NCBI RefSeq assembly: GCF_900142885.1
Contig: NZ_FRCL01000008.1
Location: 99,537 to 163,536 of the forward strand
DNA length: 64,000 bases
Source: Flavobacterium xinjiangense
Lineage (GTDB): Bacteria > Bacteroidota > Bacteroidia > Flavobacteriales > Flavobacteriaceae
Direction of reading: 5' to 3'
The notes under the pieces were generated by a model, which was given only the letters and a program-made list of their open reading frames with translations, was not told where the DNA came from and made no database searches. The translations under genes and the position numbers were made by a program. Below are positions 18,511 to 27,051 of this stretch, in pieces. How positions within the stretch are numbered: position 1 is the first letter of the stretch; every line of letters begins with the position of its first letter.

Positions 18511-19362
18511 TTAGTGAAAAGAAGATTTTATAGCTTCCATTGTGCTTGGAGTAGACCATTGACCAGCAACAATAATACGTCTGATCGTATACAACGGATC
18601 TACAGAATCTCTTTTTGTCGCTAAGATATAAGCCATTTGATATCCGCTCTTTTTTAACTCAGGAATCGCTGCTTTATTCCATAAACCGAATGGATATGCA
18701 AAATACGTCACCGGTTTGCCAATGATTTCTTCAAGCTTAGCTTTTGGTTTTACCAATTGCGTATTCCAGTCGTCACCAGCATATTTAGTTACCATATGAT
18801 GGTCCCAAGTATGTGCTGCAACAGTATTTCCACTATCGGATAAATTTTTAATTTGCTCTTTGCTCATATAGCCCGGACGACCAATCGAAACGGTCATTAC
18901 AAAGAACACGCCTTTAAACCCGTATTTTTTCATTTCTGCCGCACCAATGCTAAATTGCTCCCCTCTAGTATCGTCAAACGTAATCATTACCGGATTTGAA
19001 GGTAATGGAACATCATAGGCTAGATAGTCATAAAGTTGATTAGGCAAAATACTATGGTAGCCGGCATCAGATAAGGCTTTCATTTGCTGCGCAAAATTTC
19101 GTGGTGAAACAGTATATGTTTTTGTCATTTCACCATCACCCGCTTTTAATTCTTTGATGTTATGATAGCATAATATAGGCACTTCTTTTTTGGAAAGAAT
19201 CGTCGCCGCGTCATTGGCGGTCGTTTTTTGAGGTGTTGTTTTTGTTACAGCAGCCGCAGTTTCTGTAGCTTCAGCAGCTTCAGTTTTGGGTTTATCAGAT
19301 TTTGTATTACAGCTCACCAATAAAAAAAGACCTGCAAAAACTAAAAAAGCACTATTTTTCAT
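18511..19362 (-). CDS. Polysaccharide deacetylase lipoprotein (NodB homology domain)
   Basis: The 283-residue protein has a lipobox (LLVSC, Cys 18) and an Ala/Thr-rich linker, then a NodB domain. The metal site is visible: TFDD (128-131, with Asp130/131) and H184-x3-H188 in HTWDHH; the YPFG motif is at 223-226. Such enzymes remove acetyl groups from N-acetylated glycans, using a divalent metal, at the cell surface or in the periplasm. Its start is 24 bases after the stop of the upstream lipoprotein gene at 19387-20412, so the two form an operon and may act on the same glycan. Confidence 0.9.
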   Translation of the reverse strand: MKNSAFLVFAGLFLLVSCNTKSDKPKTEAAEATETAAAVTKTTPQKTTANDAATILSKKEVPILCYHNIKELKAGDGEMTKTYTVSPRNFAQQMKALSDAGYHSILPNQLYDYLAYDVPLPSNPVMITFDDTRGEQFSIGAAEMKKYGFKGVFFVMTVSIGRPGYMSKEQIKNLSDSGNTVAAHTWDHHMVTKYAGDDWNTQLVKPKAKLEEIIGKPVTYFAYPFGLWNKAAIPELKKSGYQMAYILATKRDSVDPLYTIRRIIVAGQWSTPSTMEAIKSSFH

Positions 19363-19386
19363 AAATCGAAAGTTTGTTTAAAGGAA

Positions 19387-20412
19387 TTATTGGTATTGAA
19401 TGTAGCTAGGTTTAGGCGTAAATTTGACTAACTCTTCCGGCGTATACATCACCCAATTTTTTCTAATATCATTTTTGTAGAACAATTTAAACCCTGTAAA
19501 CTGAACCGGTTCTCTATAAATATAACTCACATATGAATCCTTTTTTAGCACTTTATCGCCAAAACCATCCATGTCCATTACTATTTGAACTTCTGGCACC
19601 TTTTTTATGTTTTTATAATTTTTCACCATTCCTTGCGTAAAACGATGTACGACAAGTACTTTTGGAGTCAATTTATTTTTACGTACAATGTCGACTAAAA
19701 TATCAATAGCGTCATTGATGTCATCTGCGGTAAAAGTCCCAATTTTTGATCCAGGAATCTCTCCATTTTTCAATGAAAATTCAGGGTCAATTCCTAAATG
19801 AACATTAGGCATTGAAAGGTATTGCACCAAATTGGTAACTTCATCTTTTACATTACTGTGTCCCACTTGGATATCTACAAACACTAAAGCATTAATAGGT
19901 TTTGCCCAACTTAGAATCGTATCGATTTGCTTGAATGGCATTCTCATACGGTGTTTGTTGTCTTTACCAGGAGCACCTTGAGCTGTAACAGCAATGTAAT
20001 GCAAGGCCGGGATTGCCTTCACAGAAGGGTCGGCAGCTTGCCATTTAGCTACTTCACCTTGTAATTTCTTAAGCATTTGTGCTCTTGGTATTTCTCCTAA
20101 AATCCCCATTCTTGTCGAATATAGATTCCCATAATAAGCAATGATTCTATTGTATGGCAATAATGCTCCGGCCAAAGGATAAGGTGCCTTTACCGGCCAT
20201 CTACCTGTAGTGTCGTTATTGCTTAAAGCCACCATCCTTTTATTGAAATCAATAGTGTCAATGGTTTGGATAATTGGTTCTTTTACGGAATCAGTTTGAA
20301 CAGTTGTAGTTTTATCTTTTCCATTTTCTATGTCAGCAGCTTTTCCACGATTGCAACTGGATACTAAAAACAATATTGGAAGGATTAGGAATGCAAAAAG
20401 TGGCTTTTTCAT
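19387..20412 (-). CDS. Conserved hypothetical lipoprotein, possible TIM-barrel fold
   Basis: The 341-residue protein has a clear lipobox (FLVSSC, Cys 20) and a charged linker. The rest contains alternating strand/helix segments such as NRIIAYYGNLYS, INALVFVDIQVG, NVHLGIDPEF and PKVLVVHRF that read like a (beta/alpha)8 barrel; the Asp/Glu in LGIDPEF and the Asp residues in VMDMDGFGD could be catalytic. I know no named family for it. It is co-transcribed with a polysaccharide deacetylase, which suggests a glycan-related role. Function is inference only. Confidence 0.75.
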   Translation of the reverse strand: MKKPLFAFLILPILFLVSSCNRGKAADIENGKDKTTTVQTDSVKEPIIQTIDTIDFNKRMVALSNNDTTGRWPVKAPYPLAGALLPYNRIIAYYGNLYSTRMGILGEIPRAQMLKKLQGEVAKWQAADPSVKAIPALHYIAVTAQGAPGKDNKHRMRMPFKQIDTILSWAKPINALVFVDIQVGHSNVKDEVTNLVQYLSMPNVHLGIDPEFSLKNGEIPGSKIGTFTADDINDAIDILVDIVRKNKLTPKVLVVHRFTQGMVKNYKNIKKVPEVQIVMDMDGFGDKVLKKDSYVSYIYREPVQFTGFKLFYKNDIRKNWVMYTPEELVKFTPKPSYIQYQ

Positions 20413-21657
20413 AAATTAAGTCTATTTATTTTTCATTGCAAATATAAAGTATTTTAAGAACGGCTCGTCCATTAAAATAGTATTATGCGGTATAATTTTT
20501 ATATAATTCACGGATTAGTCAAGATATAGGTGCTAGTTTTAACAGCGTACTTTTTATGGCTAATAAATAATCAGGTCGGGTTAATATTAGTAATCTTGTT
20601 AATTAGAAAAGGCCTCTTTTTTGGAAGCCTTGTAAAATCATTCACCATTTCTTAAAACACTAGTTATTGAAAACTATCACGTCAGAAAAAATTCTTATTG
20701 GATTATTTTGAATAAAAAGCAAACCATACCAACAATCAATAAGTATAGAATTTTTATCATAATATTTAAGTTTATAGTTATTTCCTTTAAAATAATTATA
20801 TGCAAAAAAACGAGTATTATTTTATTTATGCAATACCCACTTTTGGTGATATTGTTCAAATATAATTATTTTTTAAAGAATGTAGCTAATTAGTATTGAT
20901 TTAGTAAATTTTTAGTAATATATCAGCGCTTTTTTAATTGTTAGTAGCCAGAAGTTAAGACTTTTCAACCGTTTTGAATTAGTGAATTTCAAATTAGTAA
21001 GCTTTGTGTGAATCATTCTTAATTTATTCCGTATTATCATTAAATAGTACTAGATTAGTTTTTGAAAGCTAAAAATACAATTTAGGCAGCAACAAAAAAG
21101 ACTATCGTCACCGACAGTCTCCTTTTCGCTTTACAACACTTGATTAACCAAAACCCCATTATAACATGGAAGTCATAAAGCAATGCAATATTTTAAAATA
21201 AACTTTGGCGGGAAACTTCTTAGGAGTCGATTAGCAAAGTGTTTCAATCAAGAACAAATTACAAATCAAAACAGTATTGAAACTTCCCTATTTCAGCATG
21301 CTGTTTCCAAAGTTTAGAATATTAATTTCTGAATTATCGACTATTATGCATTACAAACATAATTCACTCTAGACTAGCTATTTTACGGTTTCCCGTAAAA
21401 GAATGATTTTTTTTAAATTAAATACATTTGGGGATTAGTAAAACAGTTTCCTTCACTTATTAAATGAAAGCAAATCGCACTCGATCTTTAGTCTTAAACA
21501 GAATGTGATAAGGTAGTTTTGTTTTGGGAGTGTAAAGGAATGAAGGTATTGAGTCTGCAAATCAAAGCCGAAACTTCAGTTCTTTTCTAATATAAAAGAA
21601 AACAGTAACTTTATAAAAATTTAGCAACTTTTTTATAAAATCAATTCATCAAAAAAC
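20413..21657. other. Long intergenic region without a convincing gene
   Basis: About 1.2 kb of AT-rich sequence between divergent genes. The only short frame (20708-20893, Ile/Lys-rich) looks like chance. It holds a weak hairpin at 21098-21120 and a perfect 8-base inverted repeat, TTTTACGG / CCGTAAAA, at 21381-21400, followed by about 260 bases before the TonB receptor gene. I could not recognise a riboswitch or known RNA. Confidence 0.6.
20439..20446 (-). promoter_or_regulatory. -7 promoter element of the lipoprotein-deacetylase operon
   Basis: On the minus strand the site reads TATATTTG, matching TAnnTTTG, 27 bases before the ATG of the lipoprotein gene. I see no good -33 TTG at the usual spacing. 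Confidence 0.55.
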
Positions 21658-23745
21658 TTGAAAAACTATAAACTTTCATTTTTCATCAATTTTTTGTTTC
21701 TATTTTACTTTACATCAATTTTTAGTCAAGTAGAAAAAGATACGGTTGCTCTTTCAGAAATCACATTGAAGGGTTCTCCCATCAAAAATGTTCTTCAAAA
21801 TGTTGCGGCATCCGTTTCGGTGATCACTATTGCCGATATTAATAAAAGTGACGGAATTATAATGACTCCGGTTTTAAATAAGATTCCCGGCGTTACCATG
21901 CAACAAGGTGCTTTGAACACCAATAGGATTACGATTCGAGGTATTGGTGCACGATCTCAATATGAAACTAATAAAATAAAAGCCTATTTTGATGGGATTC
22001 CATTGACTTCTGGTGAAGGCGAAACCACTATTGATGATATTGATTTGGCTTCAATCGAAAAAATTGAAATTATAAAAGGACCAAATTCCACTAGTTTTGG
22101 TTCCGGTTTGGGTGGAGTGATTCAGCTTTTTTCAAGGGAAACCCCTTTGTTCGAATCATTTGGAAAATCAACTGTTACTTTTGGTAGTTTTGGTTTGTTG
22201 CAGCAACGTCTTTCGGCAGGATACAGCGATTCCAAAGCGAATGTATTCACAAGTTATACAGATTTAGAAAGCGATGGATTTAGAGCCAATAGTTCCTATA
22301 ACAGAAAATCATTTAACCTGCATGGCAAACAAAAAATTAGTGCCAACGGAATTTTGTCATTTTTGGGAACGTTCACCCGATTGAAAGCTTATATCCCAAG
22401 TTCTATAAATGAGACGGATTTAAAAAATAATCCAGAGAAGGCAGCCGCTACTTGGGCAGCCGCACAAGGTTTTGAGTCGTATGATAAATTCATGTTCGGA
22501 TTAGGATATGATCATCAATTATCTAAAAAATGTTCCATACAAACCAGTGTTTTTTCTAATTTTAAAGACGCTTATGAGCCCAGACCGTTTGATATTTTGG
22601 ATGAAAATATAAGTTCGGCGGGTTTTCGTTCCAATGTAAATTATAAAGACCAATTGTTTTCTTTGCCCTTTGAACTGAGTTTTGGCACCGAATTATTAAC
22701 GGAAAAGTATGAGTATTCCCTTTTTGAAAATTTATACCAATCGCAACGGGGTCAGGGAAGTATTCAAGGTGATGAATTCAGCGCCATCAAACAAAATCGA
22801 AAATACACCAACTACTTTTTACAAATGGAACTTTGGATTTCCAAAAAGCTGCATCTGGAAACCGGAGTTGCATTAAACACAACCAAATATTCGTTAGAAG
22901 ATGTTTTCAAAAATAATTCTGGCAGTCAAAAAATGCCATTCACTTTTGGAAATGTTTGGTCGCCAAGAGTTGGTTTGTCCTATAAAATAAGCAAAGGAAA
23001 AAACATGTTTACATCAGTTAGTAAAGGATTTTCGGTTCCATCAGTTGCAGAAACATTTACTGCCGAAGGTCAAATAAATACCAATTTGAAACCAGAATTG
23101 GGTTGGAATTATGAATTGGGCTTCAAAGGGAATTGGCTTGGAAATAAAGTATACACCGAAGTAACGTTTTATACCACACAAATTGAAAATTTATTAGTGG
23201 CACGTCGCACTGCCAATGACCAATTTGTAGGGATTAATGCAGGCAGCAGTTCTCATACGGGTTTAGAATTCTTGGTTAATTATAAAATTTTAGAACAGAC
23301 CCAACTTCAAATTACGCCTTATTTTTCATGTGCAGTGAATAACTTTAAATTCAAAGAATTTTTGGATGGAGATGCTGATTATTCAGGAAACCAATTAACA
23401 GGCGTTCCCGAAAAACAATTCAATTTTGGACTGGATTTAAACACAAAAAACGGATTTAGTGTCAACACCTCTTTCCGAACGATGGGTAAAATTCCGTTGA
23501 ACGATTCCAATACAAAATATAGTGAGCGCTATTCGTTGCTTGATCTTAAAACGACGTATGTTTTTACCATTCTTAAAATCCTAAAAACAGAGTTGAATAC
23601 TGGAATTAATAATGCATTGGACACTAAATACGCAGCTAACATTTTGCCTAACGCAGTTGGTTTTGGAAATGCTGCTCCACGATATTTTTATCCGGGAAAT
23701 CCCGTCAATTATTATGGAGGTTTTTCGGTAGCGTATGTTTTTTAG
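21658..23745 (+). CDS. TonB-dependent outer-membrane receptor
   Basis: The 695-residue protein begins at TTG with a signal peptide (LFLFYFTSIFSQ). A plug domain follows (SVITIADINKSDGIIMTPVL, then RITIRGIGARSQYETNKI and GPNSTSFGSGLGGVI), and then a 22-strand-type beta-barrel ending in an aromatic residue (AYVF). It lacks the N-terminal CarboxypepD-like domain of SusC proteins, so it resembles metal-chelate or cofactor receptors. It converges on cytochrome c and a PQQ-type dehydrogenase, which hints at cofactor, sugar or metal uptake, but the ligand is unknown. Confidence 0.92.
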   Translation: MKNYKLSFFINFLFLFYFTSIFSQVEKDTVALSEITLKGSPIKNVLQNVAASVSVITIADINKSDGIIMTPVLNKIPGVTMQQGALNTNRITIRGIGARSQYETNKIKAYFDGIPLTSGEGETTIDDIDLASIEKIEIIKGPNSTSFGSGLGGVIQLFSRETPLFESFGKSTVTFGSFGLLQQRLSAGYSDSKANVFTSYTDLESDGFRANSSYNRKSFNLHGKQKISANGILSFLGTFTRLKAYIPSSINETDLKNNPEKAAATWAAAQGFESYDKFMFGLGYDHQLSKKCSIQTSVFSNFKDAYEPRPFDILDENISSAGFRSNVNYKDQLFSLPFELSFGTELLTEKYEYSLFENLYQSQRGQGSIQGDEFSAIKQNRKYTNYFLQMELWISKKLHLETGVALNTTKYSLEDVFKNNSGSQKMPFTFGNVWSPRVGLSYKISKGKNMFTSVSKGFSVPSVAETFTAEGQINTNLKPELGWNYELGFKGNWLGNKVYTEVTFYTTQIENLLVARRTANDQFVGINAGSSSHTGLEFLVNYKILEQTQLQITPYFSCAVNNFKFKEFLDGDADYSGNQLTGVPEKQFNFGLDLNTKNGFSVNTSFRTMGKIPLNDSNTKYSERYSLLDLKTTYVFTILKILKTELNTGINNALDTKYAANILPNAVGFGNAAPRYFYPGNPVNYYGGFSVAYVF

Positions 23746-23767
23746 ATAGAAATCCTAAGTCTGGATT

Positions 23768-24211
23768 TTATTTTTTAATGGCTGCGACTTCTTTCTCGGT
23801 TACAACTTTCGTTTGTTTATTGCTCCAAGAAGTCATAATGTAATTCATCACATCAGCAACTTCCTGATCCGTTAGTCCCATGGCAGGCATGCTGTTATTG
23901 TACTTGATTTTATTGACAACAATTTCGCCGCTTTGTCCAAATTTCACGGCTGCGATGCTTTGATTTCTCTTGCTTTTCAACCAGTCAGAACCGTCAAGAG
24001 GAGGGAAGTTCTTAGTGTCTCCTTTGCCATTTGCACCATGACATTGCATGCAAAAATCAGCATAAATTTCTTTTCCGGGTGACTGAAGTTTTGAAACAAC
24101 GGCGGTTTCTTTATTCAATTCAATATAATTGTATGTGAAAAATGGGTTTGTAAATGAGAAGCTTCCCCATACAAATACTCCAAATCCCAAAAATAATTTC
24201 GTTGTCAGCAT
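23768..24211 (-). CDS. Monohaem cytochrome c (class I)
   Basis: The 147-residue protein has one membrane-anchor/signal segment at the N-terminus (LFLGFGVFVWGSF) and a haem-binding motif CMQCH at residues 54-58. A likely axial methionine lies in SMPAMGLTD (108 or 111). It is a periplasmic electron carrier. Its gene starts three bases after the stop of the sugar dehydrogenase gene, so it most likely takes electrons from that enzyme and passes them to the respiratory chain. Confidence 0.93.
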   Translation of the reverse strand: MLTTKLFLGFGVFVWGSFSFTNPFFTYNYIELNKETAVVSKLQSPGKEIYADFCMQCHGANGKGDTKNFPPLDGSDWLKSKRNQSIAAVKFGQSGEIVVNKIKYNNSMPAMGLTDQEVADVMNYIMTSWSNKQTKVVTEKEVAAIKK

Positions 24212-24214
24212 TGT

Positions 24215-25339
24215 TTAATTCGGTATGATTTTAATAATTCCTTTTCCTTCCACGCCCATATAAATATAGCCATCCGGACCTTGCGCGACATTACGTACAC
24301 GCCCAATATCGGTTGCGATTTTTTGTCTGCCAATAACTTCATTGCCTTTCAACTTTAGCAATTCAAGGTATTGGAATTTTAAAGAACCTACCAGTAAATG
24401 TCCTTTCCAGTCTGGATATTTATCGCTGGTTACAAAAGTCATTCCGCTTGGTGCGATGGACGGCAACCAATAATAAATAGGTTTTTCAATGCCTGGTTTT
24501 TCATTTTCTTTACTGATGGTTGTTCCGTCATAATCGATACCATAAGTAACAACAGGCCATCCGTAATTTGCTCCTTTTTTTATGATGTTGATTTCATCTC
24601 CACCTTGAGGTCCATGTTCATGTGCCCAAATTGCTCCAGTTACAGGATTTTTTGCCGTTCCTTGCGGGTTGCGATTTCCATAGGTATAAATCGCTTCTTT
24701 TGCTCCGGTCTGACCTATAAAGGGATTGTCTTTAGGGATGCTTCCGTCATCATTTAATCGGTAAATTTTTCCGCCATCGCGTTTGATATCTTGCGGATTT
24801 ACGAAATGCTCCCCACGTTCTCCCGCGGAGAAATACAAATAGCCGTCGTTGTCAAATGCAATTCGGGAACCAAAATGCTGTCCTTTTGTCGTGTTCGGAG
24901 TGGCTTTGTAGAGTGATTCGATTTGTGTGAGACTTCCGTCCAATAATTTGGCTCTAATGAGTTTAGTGTTCCCGCCGGTACCTTCGCCTTCATCGGAAGC
25001 ATAAGTCATATAAATCCACCCATTTTTAGCATAATCAGGATGCAATACGATGTCTAATAATCCGCCTTGTCCACGGGAATATACTTTAGGTACATTTTTG
25101 ACTTCTGTTTTTGTACCGTTTTTGATATGATAAAGAACACCGCTTTTTTCGGTAACTAACATGCTGCCGTCTGGCAACCAAGTCAGACCCCACGGAATAG
25201 CAATACCGGAGGCTACGGTTTCTAAAGTATATGTTTTTACTTCGTCTTTGATGGGAATGTCATTGGATTTGACCTGCGCATCGCAACTGAAAGATAGGAA
25301 TGAAAGAATCGAAAGAGAAACTAGTGTGATTTTTTTCAT
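24215..25339 (-). CDS. PQQ-dependent sugar dehydrogenase (glucose/sorbosone type)
   Basis: The 374-residue protein has a lipoprotein-like signal (ILSFLSFSC) and the six-blade beta-propeller pattern of soluble aldose/sorbosone dehydrogenases: IPWGLTWLPDGSMLVTEK, GGLLDIVLHPDY, NRNPQGTAKNPVTG, HEHGPQGGDEIN and NYGWPVVTYG. The GPQGGDE region and the HEH histidine correspond to the PQQ/calcium pocket in this family. It should oxidise an aldose or aldehyde in the periplasm and reduce the cytochrome c encoded right after it. Substrate not visible. Confidence 0.93.
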   Translation of the reverse strand: MKKITLVSLSILSFLSFSCDAQVKSNDIPIKDEVKTYTLETVASGIAIPWGLTWLPDGSMLVTEKSGVLYHIKNGTKTEVKNVPKVYSRGQGGLLDIVLHPDYAKNGWIYMTYASDEGEGTGGNTKLIRAKLLDGSLTQIESLYKATPNTTKGQHFGSRIAFDNDGYLYFSAGERGEHFVNPQDIKRDGGKIYRLNDDGSIPKDNPFIGQTGAKEAIYTYGNRNPQGTAKNPVTGAIWAHEHGPQGGDEINIIKKGANYGWPVVTYGIDYDGTTISKENEKPGIEKPIYYWLPSIAPSGMTFVTSDKYPDWKGHLLVGSLKFQYLELLKLKGNEVIGRQKIATDIGRVRNVAQGPDGYIYMGVEGKGIIKIIPN

Positions 25340-25800
25340 GAGTATTATTTTTAATCTTTTAAAAAAAAGAAATCTTTTTTAAAGATAATAAAAGAGGAAT
25401 AAAAAAAGACAAGGAAGCATTTTAAATTTGCTTAGAATTAACAGATTACAAATTCTGTCTCAGTGAATTGTTATTACAGAGCAAATTGAATTTATTTTTT
25501 TTGAGATATTTTTATAGTGTTAGATGACGGGTTAAAATAAGATTCGGTTTGTCGTCTCTTAGTTTAATTGTGATGGGATTTTTATATTTTTTGTTTAACT
25601 TTGCAATGATATATTTAAACAAAAAAAGTTTTTTAATATGTACATTTTAAATTTGTAAGCCGATTTTCACCTAAAACAAAATATTGGTGACATAGAAGAG
25701 TGTTGTGCTGATTAACATTTTAAACTCATTTTAAAAATTACAAATAAAACGTTACTGATTGATTCCTTGTAATTAATTGGAAAAAATAAATTGAAATTAG
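25340..25800. other. Intergenic region between divergent genes
   Basis: AT-rich, no gene seen. It contains a -7 like element, TAACTTTG, at 25596-25603 on the plus strand. If used for the DUF2452 gene it would leave an untranslated leader of nearly 190 bases. No -33 motif at proper spacing and no known RNA recognised. Confidence 0.5.
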
Positions 25801-26220
25801 ATGAAAAATAAAAAACCAGATAATGTCGTATACTCTGTTGAAAAAGGTTTTAATGCAAATGTATTGCCTTACGCAACAAATGTTGGAGCCCCGGTAATTA
25901 GTGTTGGTGATGTTGTTTCTTGGAAAAGTAGAGGTATAGACAATGTGAATAAAGAACTTGGAAATAAGTTTAACGAACTGAAGCTGCAATATCAAAAGTT
26001 GATGCAAGAATACGAATGGAATGAATTAGTGTACAGCGCTAAATTTTCATTTGAACCCGTTATTGGTGAAATCTATCATTTGTACAGAGATGCTGAGGGC
26101 GTAAATTTTCTTTCGTTGATAGGACCTGATGAATGGAACAAGGAACATATTGGCACTTTTAAACTGAATAGTGATAAAAAATGGATTCTGCTAAATGCAC
26201 AAGAGTCGCAGTTGTATTAA
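25801..26220 (+). CDS. DUF2452 family protein
   Basis: The 139-residue cytoplasmic protein shows the DUF2452 pattern: LPYATNVGAPVISVGDV near the start, then the coiled stretch FNELKLQYQKLMQEYEWNE and the FEPVIGEIYHLYRDAEG segment. Bacterial members have unknown function, and so does this one. It lies alone between divergent and co-directional genes, and a regulator gene follows after 173 bases. Confidence 0.85.
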   Translation: MKNKKPDNVVYSVEKGFNANVLPYATNVGAPVISVGDVVSWKSRGIDNVNKELGNKFNELKLQYQKLMQEYEWNELVYSAKFSFEPVIGEIYHLYRDAEGVNFLSLIGPDEWNKEHIGTFKLNSDKKWILLNAQESQLY

Positions 26221-26290
26221 ATTAAAATAACCGAGAATGTAGTTTTTAATTTGATCAAAAATTGTACTAAACTTATCTTATTGGGTTTTT

Positions 26291-26298
26291 TACATTTG
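26291..26298 (+). promoter_or_regulatory. -7 promoter element upstream of the Crp/Fnr gene
   Basis: TACATTTG matches TAnnTTTG, 95 bases before the start codon. The nearest TTG at 26262-26264 is a little far (26 bases). Confidence 0.45.
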
Positions 26299-26393
26299 CC
26301 GTAAGAGTTTTAATTTTTGTGTTCAAGATTATTAATAGATCTTAATCTTTCTTTTTTAATTGTATTTTTATCCAGGTATTAAGCAAAGGAACT

Positions 26394-26957
26394 ATGGAAG
26401 AAATTTTAAGACAACAAATTGAGAAAATTGTACCATTAACAGATGATGAATTTCAATTGGTACTGTCTCACTTTTCAGTTGGTAAATATAAAAAACATCA
26501 ATATATTGTTCAGCAGGGAAATCCTGTTCCGTATGTTCATTTTGTTGTAAAAGGGCTCTTAAAATCTTTTTATATAGACAAATCGGGTAAAAGTCATATT
26601 TTGCAATTTGCTATGGAAGACTGGTGGATAACGGATAATCAGGGTTTTTATAATGAACAAAATGCTACGCTAAATATTGATTGCTTAGAAGATGCACAAA
26701 CCTATTATATCACTCTTGAAAACAGAGAAAAATTGTGTGCAGAATTACAGAAAATGGAATTCTTCTTTTTGCAAAAAATGACGGCCGGAAATATTGCTCT
26801 TCAAAACCGGATTTTATCGTTGATGAGCAAAAATTCAGAAGAACGATACATTCAATTTATCCAATTATACCCAGATCTGATTCACCGCATCCCTAAAACT
26901 TTAATAGCATCTTATCTGGGAATTTCAAGAGAAACATTGAGTCGTTTATCGCATTAA
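26394..26957 (+). CDS. Crp/Fnr family transcriptional regulator
   Basis: The 187-residue protein has an N-terminal cyclic-nucleotide-binding-like beta-barrel (GKYKKHQYIVQQGNPVPYVHFVVKGLLKSFYID) and a C-terminal helix-turn-helix (PKTLIASYLGISRETLSRL). It has no Fnr-type Cys cluster and lacks the full cAMP phosphate-binding set, so the signal is unknown. Bacteroidota have many such regulators, often next to a reductase gene. A symmetric GTGA-N6-TCAC site just after its stop is a likely operator. Confidence 0.92.
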   Translation: MEEILRQQIEKIVPLTDDEFQLVLSHFSVGKYKKHQYIVQQGNPVPYVHFVVKGLLKSFYIDKSGKSHILQFAMEDWWITDNQGFYNEQNATLNIDCLEDAQTYYITLENREKLCAELQKMEFFFLQKMTAGNIALQNRILSLMSKNSEERYIQFIQLYPDLIHRIPKTLIASYLGISRETLSRLSH

Positions 26958-26958
26958 C

Positions 26959-26986
26959 GTGATTTAGGTCACAAATTATCTGTGAC
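26959..26986. promoter_or_regulatory. Candidate Crp/Fnr operator
   Basis: Two overlapping symmetric sites: GTGA-N6-TCAC at 26959-26972, the classical Crp/Fnr spacing, and GTCACA-N7-TGTGAC at 26968-26986. It sits right after the regulator gene and 66 bases before the reductase gene. Confidence 0.6.
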
Positions 26987-27051
26987 GTATGTCCTTTATA
27001 ATCCATGGAATATTTTAGAATTTTGTACTACATAAAATTTAAAACATAAAC

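Noticed and set aside
20708..20893. 61-residue frame in the long gap
   Set aside because: Made almost only of Ile, Lys, Phe and Leu from AT-rich DNA, with no promoter or homologue pattern; looks like chance.
21401..21657. Cobalamin or other riboswitch before the TonB receptor
   Set aside because: I could not find the conserved core bases of a known riboswitch in the leader.
24398..24757. 119-residue plus-strand frame inside the sugar dehydrogenase gene
   Set aside because: Antisense shadow of a gene with clear family motifs.
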